NCBI RefSeq assembly: GCF_002078875.1
Contig: NC_034410.1
Span: 41,528,798-41,592,797 of the forward strand
Length of the DNA stretch: 64,000 nt
Direction of reading: 5' to 3'
Origin: Numida meleagris
Taxonomy: Eukaryota > Chordata > Aves > Galliformes > Numididae
In this document: positions 49,669 through 61,600 of the stretch, in pieces
How the letters are laid out: each line of letters begins with the position of its first letter
Numbering within the stretch: position 1 is the stretch's first letter
Notes under the pieces: generated by a model
Told to the model about the DNA's origin: nothing
The model's input: only the letters and a program-made list of their open reading frames with translations
Database searches by the model: none
Made by a program: the position numbers and the translations under genes

Positions 49669-52600
49669 GTAATACATTAAAGAAATGTATCATCTTCAAA
49701 TTAATAGTTTTTCTTTTCCTATGTGTATTCAGTGCCCGAGAGACGATGATTAGTGACAGTTTACTTTTTGTTTAACTAGGGATGATATGTTTTTATGATG
49801 CATGCATCTAAACTATGATAGGAGAGTTTTCCTAAAAAGAGTAAAATGAAGTGCAGCAGCTCATTACAACTTATTTTTGTTCATGCATGCTGAGGTTATG
49901 TATTTTCAAAAGCAAGGAAGAAGTTTTACACTTAATTGGAAATTGCAGTGTGTCCTAGCTGAAAAATTTTGCAGCCCAGATATGTTATTTGCTGATTGCA
50001 AGAATGCAAAATGCAAGGTAAATCCAGGGCTCAGCATTATTATCTTAAATCTTCCAGAATAACTGACTACTGCTTGAGAAAGCATTCTGTTCAGTTGCAG
50101 AACACATTCATAGTGTTTCTTGGTTTAAGGAAATTGTTACCATTTCATTCATGCCCTAATATTATCATATGCTCCTGAAAGGTGTGGAAATGCATGAGTA
50201 CAGTATTTCCTATGAGTAAATGTATTTAGTCCTCTTTAAATCAGTGTTGCTTGTTAGTAATGTATGCTTGCAGTCTGGAGTCCAAAGTGTATGAGTAACT
50301 TTTCTTTGTAGCTCACTTGACAGCAGGTCAATCCATTCTTATTGTTGTGGTTCACATACAGAAAAGACTACAGCAATTACCATATGCATTCTCTCCATAT
50401 GACTTTGTATGAGCAAACTGAGTATGGAAGTTATGTTGGTGTGAGTTTCAGCATCCCTTCTTTGCCTAACAGTGATATGGAAATATATGCCATCAGACCC
50501 TCTGTATGAAGAACAAGGGAAAAAAGGAGCTTAATGTACCATGCACTGAATTGTTACTCAACACCTACTATAACAAGAATGCTATCTTAGAGAAGATAGA
50601 GAAATTGTCTTACTTGGGAGGAGGCACCAAAACTGGGCATATCCTTCAGTTTATCGTAGAGAATCACTTCATTACAAGTGCTGGTGGCAAAATAAATAAA
50701 GGGGTTCCTCAAAGTGCTTGCTGCGGTAAGAACTGGGCAAGCTGAAGATTATACTCAAAACTCATCCACAGCAGTCAAGGATGCATAGGCGTTAAAGATT
50801 TTGCTCTGCCTGAACTTCAAAAAAATAGTGAGTGAGCCAGCAGTTAAGCATGTCTATGAAGTGAAAGGTTTGCATAGTTTGCCTGATATGTCCTGAAAGA
50901 GCTATTTCTCCCCAGCTTTGATGTTTTTTTCTATTTGTAGATAAAGTATATAACTGCAGTGTATTGCCAAAATAGAGCTTTCTTCTTCCATATGTTGTGA
51001 ATAATACCAACTCTAAGCATTACCAATTTTGAGTAGAAATCTACTTTTAAAATATTCAAAATAATGGGAGTGGGGAAAGGTGAAGAGAGGAAAGGAAAGG
51101 CAGAAACATATGACAGTTACAATTTGTCATGAACAAGAAAATGTATATTCATGAACAATGTTAGAGAAGAGATTATACTAATTTGTTTTTCTGTCATCTT
51201 CCTTGAGCAGCTTGCAGTAAAGCCACACTGGCAGATGTTGTCTTTATAGTGGATACTTCAACAAGTATTGCACAGGAAAACTTTCAGAAGGTGAAGAGCT
51301 TCCTCTCCTCCTTGGTCTCAAGTCTTGACATTGGCCGTGATGCAGTCCAAGTTGGACTGGCCCAGTACAGCAATAAAGCTTATAAAGTATTCTTACTGAA
51401 TTCATTGAAAAATGATGTTTTGGAGCAGATTGGGAATTTGCCATACAGAGGTGGAGAAGCTTACATAGGAAGAGCTCTGGATTTTGTCAGCAGAACGTAT
51501 TTCACAGAATCTACTGGTAGGAGAGCTAAGGATTATGTCCCTCAGTTAGCTATTCTTATCACTGGTGGAGAATCCAATGATGAAGTAGAACAACCTGCCA
51601 AGAAACTTAGATACAGAGGCATTTCCATTTATGTTGTTGGAATTGGTATCCAGAATATAACTGAGCTTCAGCAAATAGCCAGCAAACCTTTCCATAAATA
51701 TCTGTATAGCATTGGTAGTTTTGATGACCTTCCAGATCTCTCCACAAGACTTTTGCAAAACTTCTGCGTTGCAATTGAAAGCCAGATACAAGGTAAGGAA
51801 TTGTCCTTATACTTGTGCTATTTCAGTTGTTCATTCCATGTAATTGTGAAAATAAAATGTAGAAAGGTGGTCTTGGTTTTGATGTTATTTTATACAAATG
51901 TTGCTGTCATGTACCTCCTCTGAAAATAACGGGGCTAATTTTGAGTTAAGCCATAGTTCAGGATGATGCCCCTGTTCTTCTTAACACATTTCAGTGCCTA
52001 TGTTGAAGTCAATGAAGTTTAATTGTTAAAAACAAAGATAAGTTTATGCTTAGTGCTCTCTGTAAGCAGAACCTTAATGGACTGCAAAGAAAGTGAGTTG
52101 GATCCACTGATTCAATTAAATACACTCAATTTCATCTCATTAGTGCTGGTAGAGCCAATAATAGAAAACTGTTTGCTTTTAGGTCACTGAACAGTTTCAC
52201 AGAATTAGTTATCAAGCTATGCTTTTGGACACTTTCTCAATGCTTCTAAAAACCTAGTTCAAAGTAACCATTCTAGGAATGAGAAAAATGAAGAGAAGCC
52301 ATATTTTCTAATCCTTTCAATATATTTTTCTGAACAGCAGAATTCTCAGAAAATGTGTTTTCTGTTTTGTCAAAAGCTGTCATTGTTGAATCATGAAACG
52401 GGATGAGATATAAAAATAAATAAATAGGCATGGTAGCAAAATTAATATCAAAACAAAGAAAAATGGAGTTTAAATCAGTAATAAATATTTAAAATATTAA
52501 ATGTAAATTATAACTACATTCTGTTCATTTCTAATTCTGCAGAGGTCAGCATGGACACCCTTACTGCTTTTCTCGATGAGAAAAAGTTAGGTTTTACACA

Positions 52601-55600
52601 CTACTGTTGGTACTTAGCCAACTGGCTCTAATCTCCTTTTCCATCGTAAACTATTTTCATTGAAAGACATGTTTAGGCCCAGTTTCATTTTTTTCTTGCA
52701 TCTGACTTCCCCTCCCAAAATGTGCATATCTTTCCATTGACTGAAATTGAAGTTAGAATATTCTATTTTATGTTCTGGTGCTTCCTCTGATATTTGAAAG
52801 GATGTTCTGCCTTTTGGAAAAAGTCCTCATGGGATTGTTGTCAAGATGAGTTTATTCTGAAGCATTCAGATGGATCCAGTTCTTAAATGCAACCTACATT
52901 ATAGCAGGGATGCAGAAGTCCTTGATAAATGGAATATTACTGGAATTAAATGATAAAGCGTGCAATCTCACTCCCAGAGTATTAAGTAGAATATTTGGTG
53001 GGAGGAAGGTGAAACTTTTTCTATATAAATACTGCCAGATATAGAAGATTCTCAAGACATTTTAAAGACTTTTTTAAAAAATGAGGTTGTTTTCATTAGA
53101 ATTCTTTGTTTAATTTGTCAAAAGATAATATTACAGCTGTTATGTAGCATATTTAAATGGTATGCTGTAGACTTAAAGTTCATGTACAAACTTAAAATCA
53201 TGAAGATCGATGACAAGGTTGCAGATCTTGTTTAGCTTACATTCAAAGCCAGGTATGGGTATAGGTGTCTCAGCAGCTCTTTTGTATTTTTTCCTCTATG
53301 CAGCATTCACAAAACAATATGCTGATGTTATTTTCCTTATTGACTCCACTGAGAACATGAAGCCTTCAGCATCTGAGAGGATAAAACACTTCATCTCCCA
53401 AATAGTCAGACAGCTAGATGTTGGCCTTAACAAGTATAGGATTGGCCTAGCTCAGTTCAGTGGTATAGGAAAGGTGGAGTTTTTACTGAACACGTATGAA
53501 AACAAAGAAGAGGTGCTTGACCACATTCAGCGCAGCATTGCATTCACTGGAGGCTCATTGCAGAATGAAAGTGCCGTGAAGTTTTTGCAGAAAACCTTTT
53601 TAGTGAATGGTGCTGGAAGTCGGCTCAGCGAAGGCACTCCGCAGGTTGTAGTGATCTTCACATCTTCTGGATCCAGAAACAGTATCATGGAGGAAGCCTG
53701 GATGTTAGAAGAGATGGGGGTAAAAGTTACCTCATTTGATGTTGATTACTTTGACAGGATAGAAGCAACTGTTAGAGAACCCTTTAGCAAAGATTATCAG
53801 ATTCATGAAGTGGAGAGCATTGACCCTGTGCAAAGCATCGTCAGTGACATGGAAACTTCACTTCAGAAGCTTTATGACCTTGATTCAAGTGTGCCAGCAG
53901 GTACGATGTATCAGAAGAGCAAAACTGGCAGGCTGAGTAACTAACTGGTAATCCAGAACAATGTCTCAGGTGGCTGGGAGGGGAAAACAGAGTGCAAATA
54001 ACTGGCAGCTTCACCTTTACAGAGGTGTTCTACTGAAAAAAAATATATATATATTCACCACTTTTAGTTGTGTAGCTGCAATGTTTGCCTGTGCATAATT
54101 TGTTGTAAATCTCTAACTTAGGAGAACAGGGTAGTGGTCTTAAGGGGTTGGCTGCAGTGAAATTGCCTGTTCTGAATGAGGGGACAATTTTGCTTGGATT
54201 TTGTTTCTAGGAAATGGCCATAGGGGATTTTGTATTTAACTGTAGTCCCACAGTGTGACCTACAGTAATCTTATCTTCCTTTTATTTACTTTGCTTTCAG
54301 TGTGTTCCAGTGCAACAGTGGCAGATATTGTGTTTCTTGTGGATGAATCCAGCAAAGTTGGGTCAAAAAACTTCCAGCTGATTAGAGCTTTTCTGTTAAA
54401 AATTGTTAATGCCCTAGATATTGGTCCAGGCAATGTAAGAGTTGGACTAGTGTTGTACAGTAATGAACCAAGACTAGAGTTCACTCTTGACACATTCAAG
54501 GATAAACTGGAAATCTTGAACTACCTGAAGAATTTACCATATCGAGGTGGGCAAGCATATACTGGAAGAGCGATTGAATTCCTGAGGAAGAAGGTTTTCA
54601 CTCGAAAGGCAGGCAGCAGAAAAAAACAAGGCGTGCAACAAATTGCTGTGGTTATCACTGATGGACAGTCCTTGGATGATTACACTGAGCCAGCATCAAA
54701 ACTAAGACGTGAAAGTGTTACAGTCTATGCTGTGGGCATCCAGAATGTCACAGAGGACAGCAAGCTTGATAAAATTGCAACTTATCCCCCAAGGAATCAT
54801 GTTACCACCCTGAAGTTTTTTCTACAACTGCCAAATATCAAATGGAAAATAAAGAAACAGCTTTGTAATGAGATTGTGACAAAAACGTTTGTAGTCCCAT
54901 TACAATCACAAAGTCTGAGGAAAGGTAAGAAGTATGCATAAAATTGACATTTCAGTGCTGCCAGCCTTATTGCTGATGTGTACAACATCTGCAGTTAATG
55001 CAAGGGGAAATTAAAATTCAGAAATTTTTTGAGATGTTTATAAAGTTCTGGTGGTGATGGACCCAAATATCCTCCAGCCAAGGTCTGCCCTGCTTGGAAC
55101 TGTCCTCTACATATTCCTTCCCTTTTGGGGAACTGTGTGACAGGAAGCTTTTGCTGCTTCTCCTCGAGCAATTTCCAAATCTTCCTTATGATCAAGTGAA
55201 TGCTATTCTTCTCAGGATTCTCCAGGTTAATTGTCTGTTGTAGTTTGCTTAACAATTGTTAGCTTAACAATATCTACAGATAGATTGAGTTGCTTCTCTG
55301 TTACTTGAATCCAGGTTATTTTTCTATAACAGTTCAAAATGTTACAATCATTTGTAGGGGTACAGTGATTCTGAATTCTGACACTGATGAAATAAAATGT
55401 CATCTCTCACCTCCAGAAATAACTAGGCCATGCTGTTACTAACAGTTCAGGAAGCTAGTCTCTCATAATACAAACCCTGGTAATATTTTATCTTCATACC
55501 TAAATTCTACCTAGTCTGTCACAAAAAAGCTTCTCTTACCATTCCTTTGCAAATTAGCTTTGGCTGTAGCTGCACTACTTCTTTCTTTTGTCTTTGCAGG

Positions 55601-58600
55601 CTGCCACACTGTTAATGTACCCCACTGTATCTGTCTTCTATTCTATTTTTCTTACTTTAATATCTGTTCCAGCCTTAACTTCTATCCCATTGTGCTTGCT
55701 GTCCTTTATTACTGAGTGCCAGTAACGATGGCTTTAGTTATTTTATTATATTGCTTTGATGTATTTCATTGGTGCAGAGAAGTCTGGTAATCTCTTATTC
55801 AATTTATTCAACACTCAAGATTTTACAAGCTTTTAAACTGAAGGACTTCCCAAATAAAATAACTAGTAGTGTTTAGTTATCTATTTTTTAAGATTGTGTT
55901 ACAGTTAAGTGATTTTCTTTCTCCTGGAAATGTCAAAACTTCTGTAACCTTTTTTCTTGTTAATTAGGTTGTGTGGACACAGAGGAAGCTGACATTTATT
56001 TCTTGATCGATGGCTCTGGCAGCATATATCCATCTGACTTCCAGGACATGAAAACATTCATGAATGAGGTTATCAGAATATTCCAAGTTGGAGCTAACAG
56101 TGTTCGCTGTGGCGTGGTTCAGTATGCATCTGAGTCAAAGACAGAAATCATGATAGGCCAACACAACCAAATGATGAAGTTAAGAGAGGCAATTGAGAAT
56201 ATTGGCCAAATTGGTGGAGGTACCAAAACTGGAAATGCCTTAAGGTCTATGAAAAGTCTGTTCAAAATGGCTTATAGGGCAAATGTTTCACAGATCCTGA
56301 TAGTGATTACAGATGGTAAATCTGAAGATGGGGTGAATCAGGAAGCAAGAGAGTTGAGACAACAAGGAATCATTATCTATGCCATTGGCATCAAGAATGC
56401 TGTTCAACAAGAGCTGGAGGAAATAGCAGGGACAAAAAATAGAATGTTTTTCGTAAATGACTTTGATTCCCTGAAACATATTAAACGTGAAATTGTGCAA
56501 GAAGTCTGTTCAACAGATGGTAAGATCATTTCTTAAGCTTAATCTCTTCCAAGCATCTAGTGTTAGAATGCGTTCATACAATTTTGGTTATTCTGGAAAT
56601 GATATTGCTACATACAATAAATAGAGATTTGGATGTGGGTGATCTCAGACTTAGCCATGTCAAGACTAGATAACCTTTCAAGATACAAATTGTACTAGTC
56701 ACCAAGCAAAATAAAATGAGGCCGAATAGCAGAAGTAAAAATTCTTCAGGTAAGAAAATGCCCTAGAGTAAAAACCTAAGTACTTGCGTATTGGCGTATC
56801 CTGACCCCGTGTCATGAGAACAGACATAAGACCCAGTGATAATTGCCTGCAGTCTAATATCAGGATACTTCTGGTTCTGAACAGGTGAATAGTCTGAGCA
56901 TTGCAGAATGCTGTCTTTTAAATTCAGATTATTCAACGTATGAATCAGGGGATGTTTTTTTGACATGTGCAGACTACTCTTACCCAGGGATTTACAGGTC
57001 TTACTGCACAGCATACTAACTTGGAGGAAGCCAACTATATCAAATGGCAGAATTCTTTCATTTAAAACTGGGAGATGAAGAAAGGCTCTCCAGCCTTCCT
57101 TTACTTGTTAGCTATTAAGCTTCCTCTTTACTCTCTTCAGTATACCTGCTGAGGACATCTATCTGCCCATACTGTTATTTACAGCATTTTTTGGCTTTGA
57201 TACAGCTAAAATGTTAAAAGTGCAGATGATATTTGTGATTTAGCCTATTCCTTTTTCTTTATTTCTTAGTCTGTAAAAATGTGAGAGCTGATGTTGTTTT
57301 CCTCGTGGACAGTTCAAACAGTATTCGTCCAGCTGAGTTTCAGAAGATAAAGGATTTCATGCAGTCATTTGTCACCAAGGTAGATGTTGGGCTTGATAAT
57401 GTTCGAATTGGCTTGCTTCAGTTCAGTTCTGAAATAAGAGAAGAGTTCCAGCTGGACAGATACAGCACTGTATCTGATGTGCAGAGAGCCATTCAAGAAA
57501 TACAGCAGATTAAATTGGGAACGCTGACTGGGAAAGCACTGACCTTTGCTGCCTCTTACTTTGATCGAACTAGAGGAGGACGTCCTGAATTGAAACAGTA
57601 CCTGATAGTGATCACTGATGGAGAAGCCCAAGATTCAGTAAAAGACCCAGCCAAAGCTATACGAGACAAAGGTATCACTATATACGCCATAGACGTGCTC
57701 CAGGCGAACAATTCACAACTTGTGGAGATTACTGGCACTCAAGACAAAGTGTTCTTTGAGAGTGAAATGAACTTTTCAGAAAAGCAGATTCTCTTTGAAA
57801 TTTGTAACCTACAGAAGTGTGAGTAGTGATGACAACCCTCTCTCTTTATTCTCTTTAGCTGCTTGCTTTTTTTCCCGTTAATTCTTTATAAAGGAGGATT
57901 TTGCTTTCCATGCTCACAGTGGAGTTTATCTGACCCCCCAGATGATACACAGTGTCAATGCAGTGAATTGTGGTATAAGAACCTATGTTCTTTTACCAAA
58001 AGAACTTGTTCTTTTTGCAGGTTGTAATCTCATTCTTTTCCTCATAAGCAAGTAAATAAATATTTCCCCTTCTCTGTAAAGATACCCAAGCCTTCATTTT
58101 TAGTTGTCTTCAGTGTCTCTGCGCTTTGTGGTTACAGCTGGAACATGGGAACAGAAATCCCTATACAAAGATTTGAAGGAAATAAATGAGTGAGGGTGAG
58201 AGACAGAATTTATAACCTTGTTTCTTTTTCTTGTCTTTCCACTAACAGTGTGCAAGAGAGCAGAAGCTGCTGATATCATGTTTGTAGTGCATGGATCATC
58301 TGGTGTTACAGACCTGCAGTTCAAAAACGTGCTTCGGCTTGTAGAAGCAGTAGTTAACAACTCAGTGGTTGGAAAGGACAAAGTTCAGTTTGGTGTATTG
58401 GTCTATAGTTCCAATCCAGAGGTGCAATTCTCATTGAATTCATATGCTTCCAAGTCTCAGATTAGAGAAGCAATATTCAGCTTGAAGCCTCTATCAGGCC
58501 AGCCCTTCACAGCAAGAGCTTTGAGCTTTGCCAGGCAGAGATTCGGTGTGATCTATGGTGGACGAGCATCATCTCTTGCTGTCCCTAGGATCCTTGTTCT

Positions 58601-61600
58601 CATTACTGATGAACCAACAGTGCCATCAGATAAAGACAACCTTCCCATGGCCATAAGAGCTTTGAAGGAAGATAGAATCATTTTAATTGCTGTTGGAGTG
58701 GGCAAAGCAAGCAGAGAAGAACTTGAAGAGATTACTGAACATCAAGAAAGATTATTCTTTGCACAGAGCTATGATGCACTGGAAAACATACATGAAAACC
58801 TTACTCAGATAATGTGTGAGAAATCTAAGCCAGGTAAATAGACTTTTGAACAGATCCTGTAGGTCTTTTTCTACAAATGCAGTGTTCAAAGCAAATATCT
58901 GTGTTAAATATTTTCTATGGACAGAATAGGAGGATGAGTGGAAAAGTCTGGAAAGAGTTCTATGCTTAAAATACAGCACACATGAAGATGCAGTCACAAA
59001 AGTTACCTCCTACCAATGGTCTTCCATCAGCTATTTTCAAGGGGTTTCTTACACTGATGGAGGCAGATGTCTTTAACTCCTAGCAACTATTTTTCATTCA
59101 CATATTAGTTGTTTAGACTTAGGCAACTCTGCCCTACTATGCATAGCTCATCCTGAAGAGTATTAAATTTCAAAGATACAGATGTTCACATGTGTTAAAA
59201 CAAATGTATCACCGTACTACAATGTGTTTAGGTGGTTCAAATGCCACCATATACGGGAAACTGTGGTAAGAGCATGAAGAGCCATAATAAACATGTACAA
59301 AAATTTTGCTAAAAATCCAGTGAACCTGTACTTAGTGGAAGTGCGGCCCTTGCTGACAAATGTATATGGTGGCTGATTCCACCTGCCCTGCACACAATCT
59401 TCTCAAAGTATGCTTTGGGCTTAGAGAAGGACCCAGTGTATTAGGAGATCTTATTTATCAAAACACTTATCAAAGCACCTGTGACACCTGTAGAAAGACT
59501 TCTTTTCTGTGGGTCATTTTGCATTGAAAGATGGCTTCTTGACCACCCTTTTTTCTTGCTGCACAACATACAGAGTCAGGTTCTCTCAACCAAACAATTA
59601 GATCCAATGAAGGGCACCTCTGACACCCTGAATGGAAACTGCCCATAAGTACGTGAAAGAACTCTACTTAGGAAATGAAAATGACAGGTGAGATTTTTCT
59701 CCAGGGAGAAGCTGTCTTTCTCCAGAGCAGTCATGTAGTTCAAGAGCTTTTTCCTCACAGTGGCCTTTCAAGTACAAAGAGGACAAGTGCCTCGAGTGTG
59801 GCAGTTATTCTGACTTCACTTCATTAGTAGGTAAAATCTGACCTTCCTCTGCTGCCAAATTGACTTTGTTTACAAGTTCTCTTTTTTTATCGTTCCCCTT
59901 AGACAGTCTTTTAGCTGATACGTAAAGAACTGTGATTTCTTCTGCAAGTTAGTGCTAGAAAGGGAGGAACTTTATCTGTGCATGGAAGGTCTGAAGGTTG
60001 ATGTTGGATAGATGACGGGTAGATGATGTCCTTGTGCAGTCTCTTGGTGAACAGCATTTCTGACTAAAGGCTTACACTGAAGTTAATAAGGAAAAAGTTA
60101 AACAATGCTAAGAATGTTTCTCACTAATTTTTTGTTGTTGTTGTGTTGTTCCCTGTCCTTGCTTTTTCCCTAAGTTTGCAGCAGTCGTGTGGCAGACCTG
60201 ATATTCTTGATAGATGGATCAGGAAGTATATCAGAAAATAGTTTTTCCATCATGAAGACCTTCATGAAGGATGTTGTGGACAATTTTATTATTTCTAGGG
60301 ACAAAGTACATGTTGGGGTAGTCCAATACAGTCATGAACCCCAGAAAGAATTTTATCTTAATGAGTTCTATAGTGACACCATTATAAAGGAACAGATAAA
60401 CAGAATCGAGCAACTGAAATCTTCTACATTCACTGGCAAAGGACTGAGGTTTGTCCAGAGTCTTTTTGAGCCTGACAATGGAGGCCGCAAGAGCCAAGGA
60501 GTTTCACAGAACCTTGTTGTGATTACGGATGGGCACTCTGAAGACATAGTGGATTATGAAGCAATGGCTTTGAGAAGCAATGGGATACATGTCTTTGCAG
60601 TTGGTGTAGGGACTGTAAACTCTTTTGAGCTGCTTCGAATAGCTGGTGATGCAAGGAGAGTGTTTACAGTAGAGAACTTTGATGCGCTGAAAACTATCAA
60701 GAGCACTATTATCAATGAGATCTGTGAACCTGAAGACCCGGCTAACCAGGGTAAGCAGCATAAATCTATGGTTGGTTATGTAATGGAGAATATCCACATG
60801 GCTGCATGCAGTTCCTAGCAAAAGTACCCAAGCATGCTGGGAAGCAGTGCAACCGTTCTACCAAAAAGCTCTGCACAAGTTACTCAGTTTTGTAACTTTG
60901 TAGCCTTGCACCTTTCTTCAGAAAAGAACCATTATGCTTTTAGCTGTGGTAAATTGTTTCTGAGGTGAGACAGTGCTTCACATCTAGCATTCACTGTCAT
61001 CATTCCTCAGTGCCTGAAGGGCAGATGTGCCTTTGATATCACAAGAGAGAAAACAGACAATTCAGTGATATTTGAAGAAGAGCCTTTCAAAAAAACTGTG
61101 CTTCTTACAGCTAAGTATGACCGTCCTGTTCCAGTGGAACTGTCAGTAGCAACTGTTGACAAAAATTAAGTCCTCCAGAGGTACTGTGGAGAAGCTGTAG
61201 GGGGAAAATCCGTACAGAGTTAAAAAAAAAAACAAAACAACACTGTTCCCTGAAATGTTGATGGCCTTTATAGCCCAGCTATTCTCTGAATCTTGAAGTC
61301 AGATGGGCAACCTCACAACCTCTGGCTAACGGGCAACTTCACACCTCTGAGTGAGGTGTGTTTTTATATGTGTATGTAGATATATGTAACTGTTGAAGAG
61401 AAATACTTTCTTGCAGTGGACTAAACAGAAACACAATTCTAGGGCCTTAAATGGATTTTGTAGCTGTAAAAATGCATTGACTGTGACCTTGTACATTGAA
61501 GGTTTTTGTACTGCTTGGAAGTAAATCATACTCTTCAGAGGGCAGATAGTACTGCAAGTGGGAGTACTGAAACATAAGTTTGTATTCTGAGGTGAAATTA

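Noticed and set aside
53210..53303. Signal-peptide-like sequence ahead of VWA exon 2, suggesting a separate secreted protein
   Set aside because: The hydrophobic run comes from reading the polypyrimidine tract before the CTCTATGCAG acceptor. The same illusion occurs at 54,255-54,300 and 58,218-58,248. Phase and acceptors show these are internal exons.
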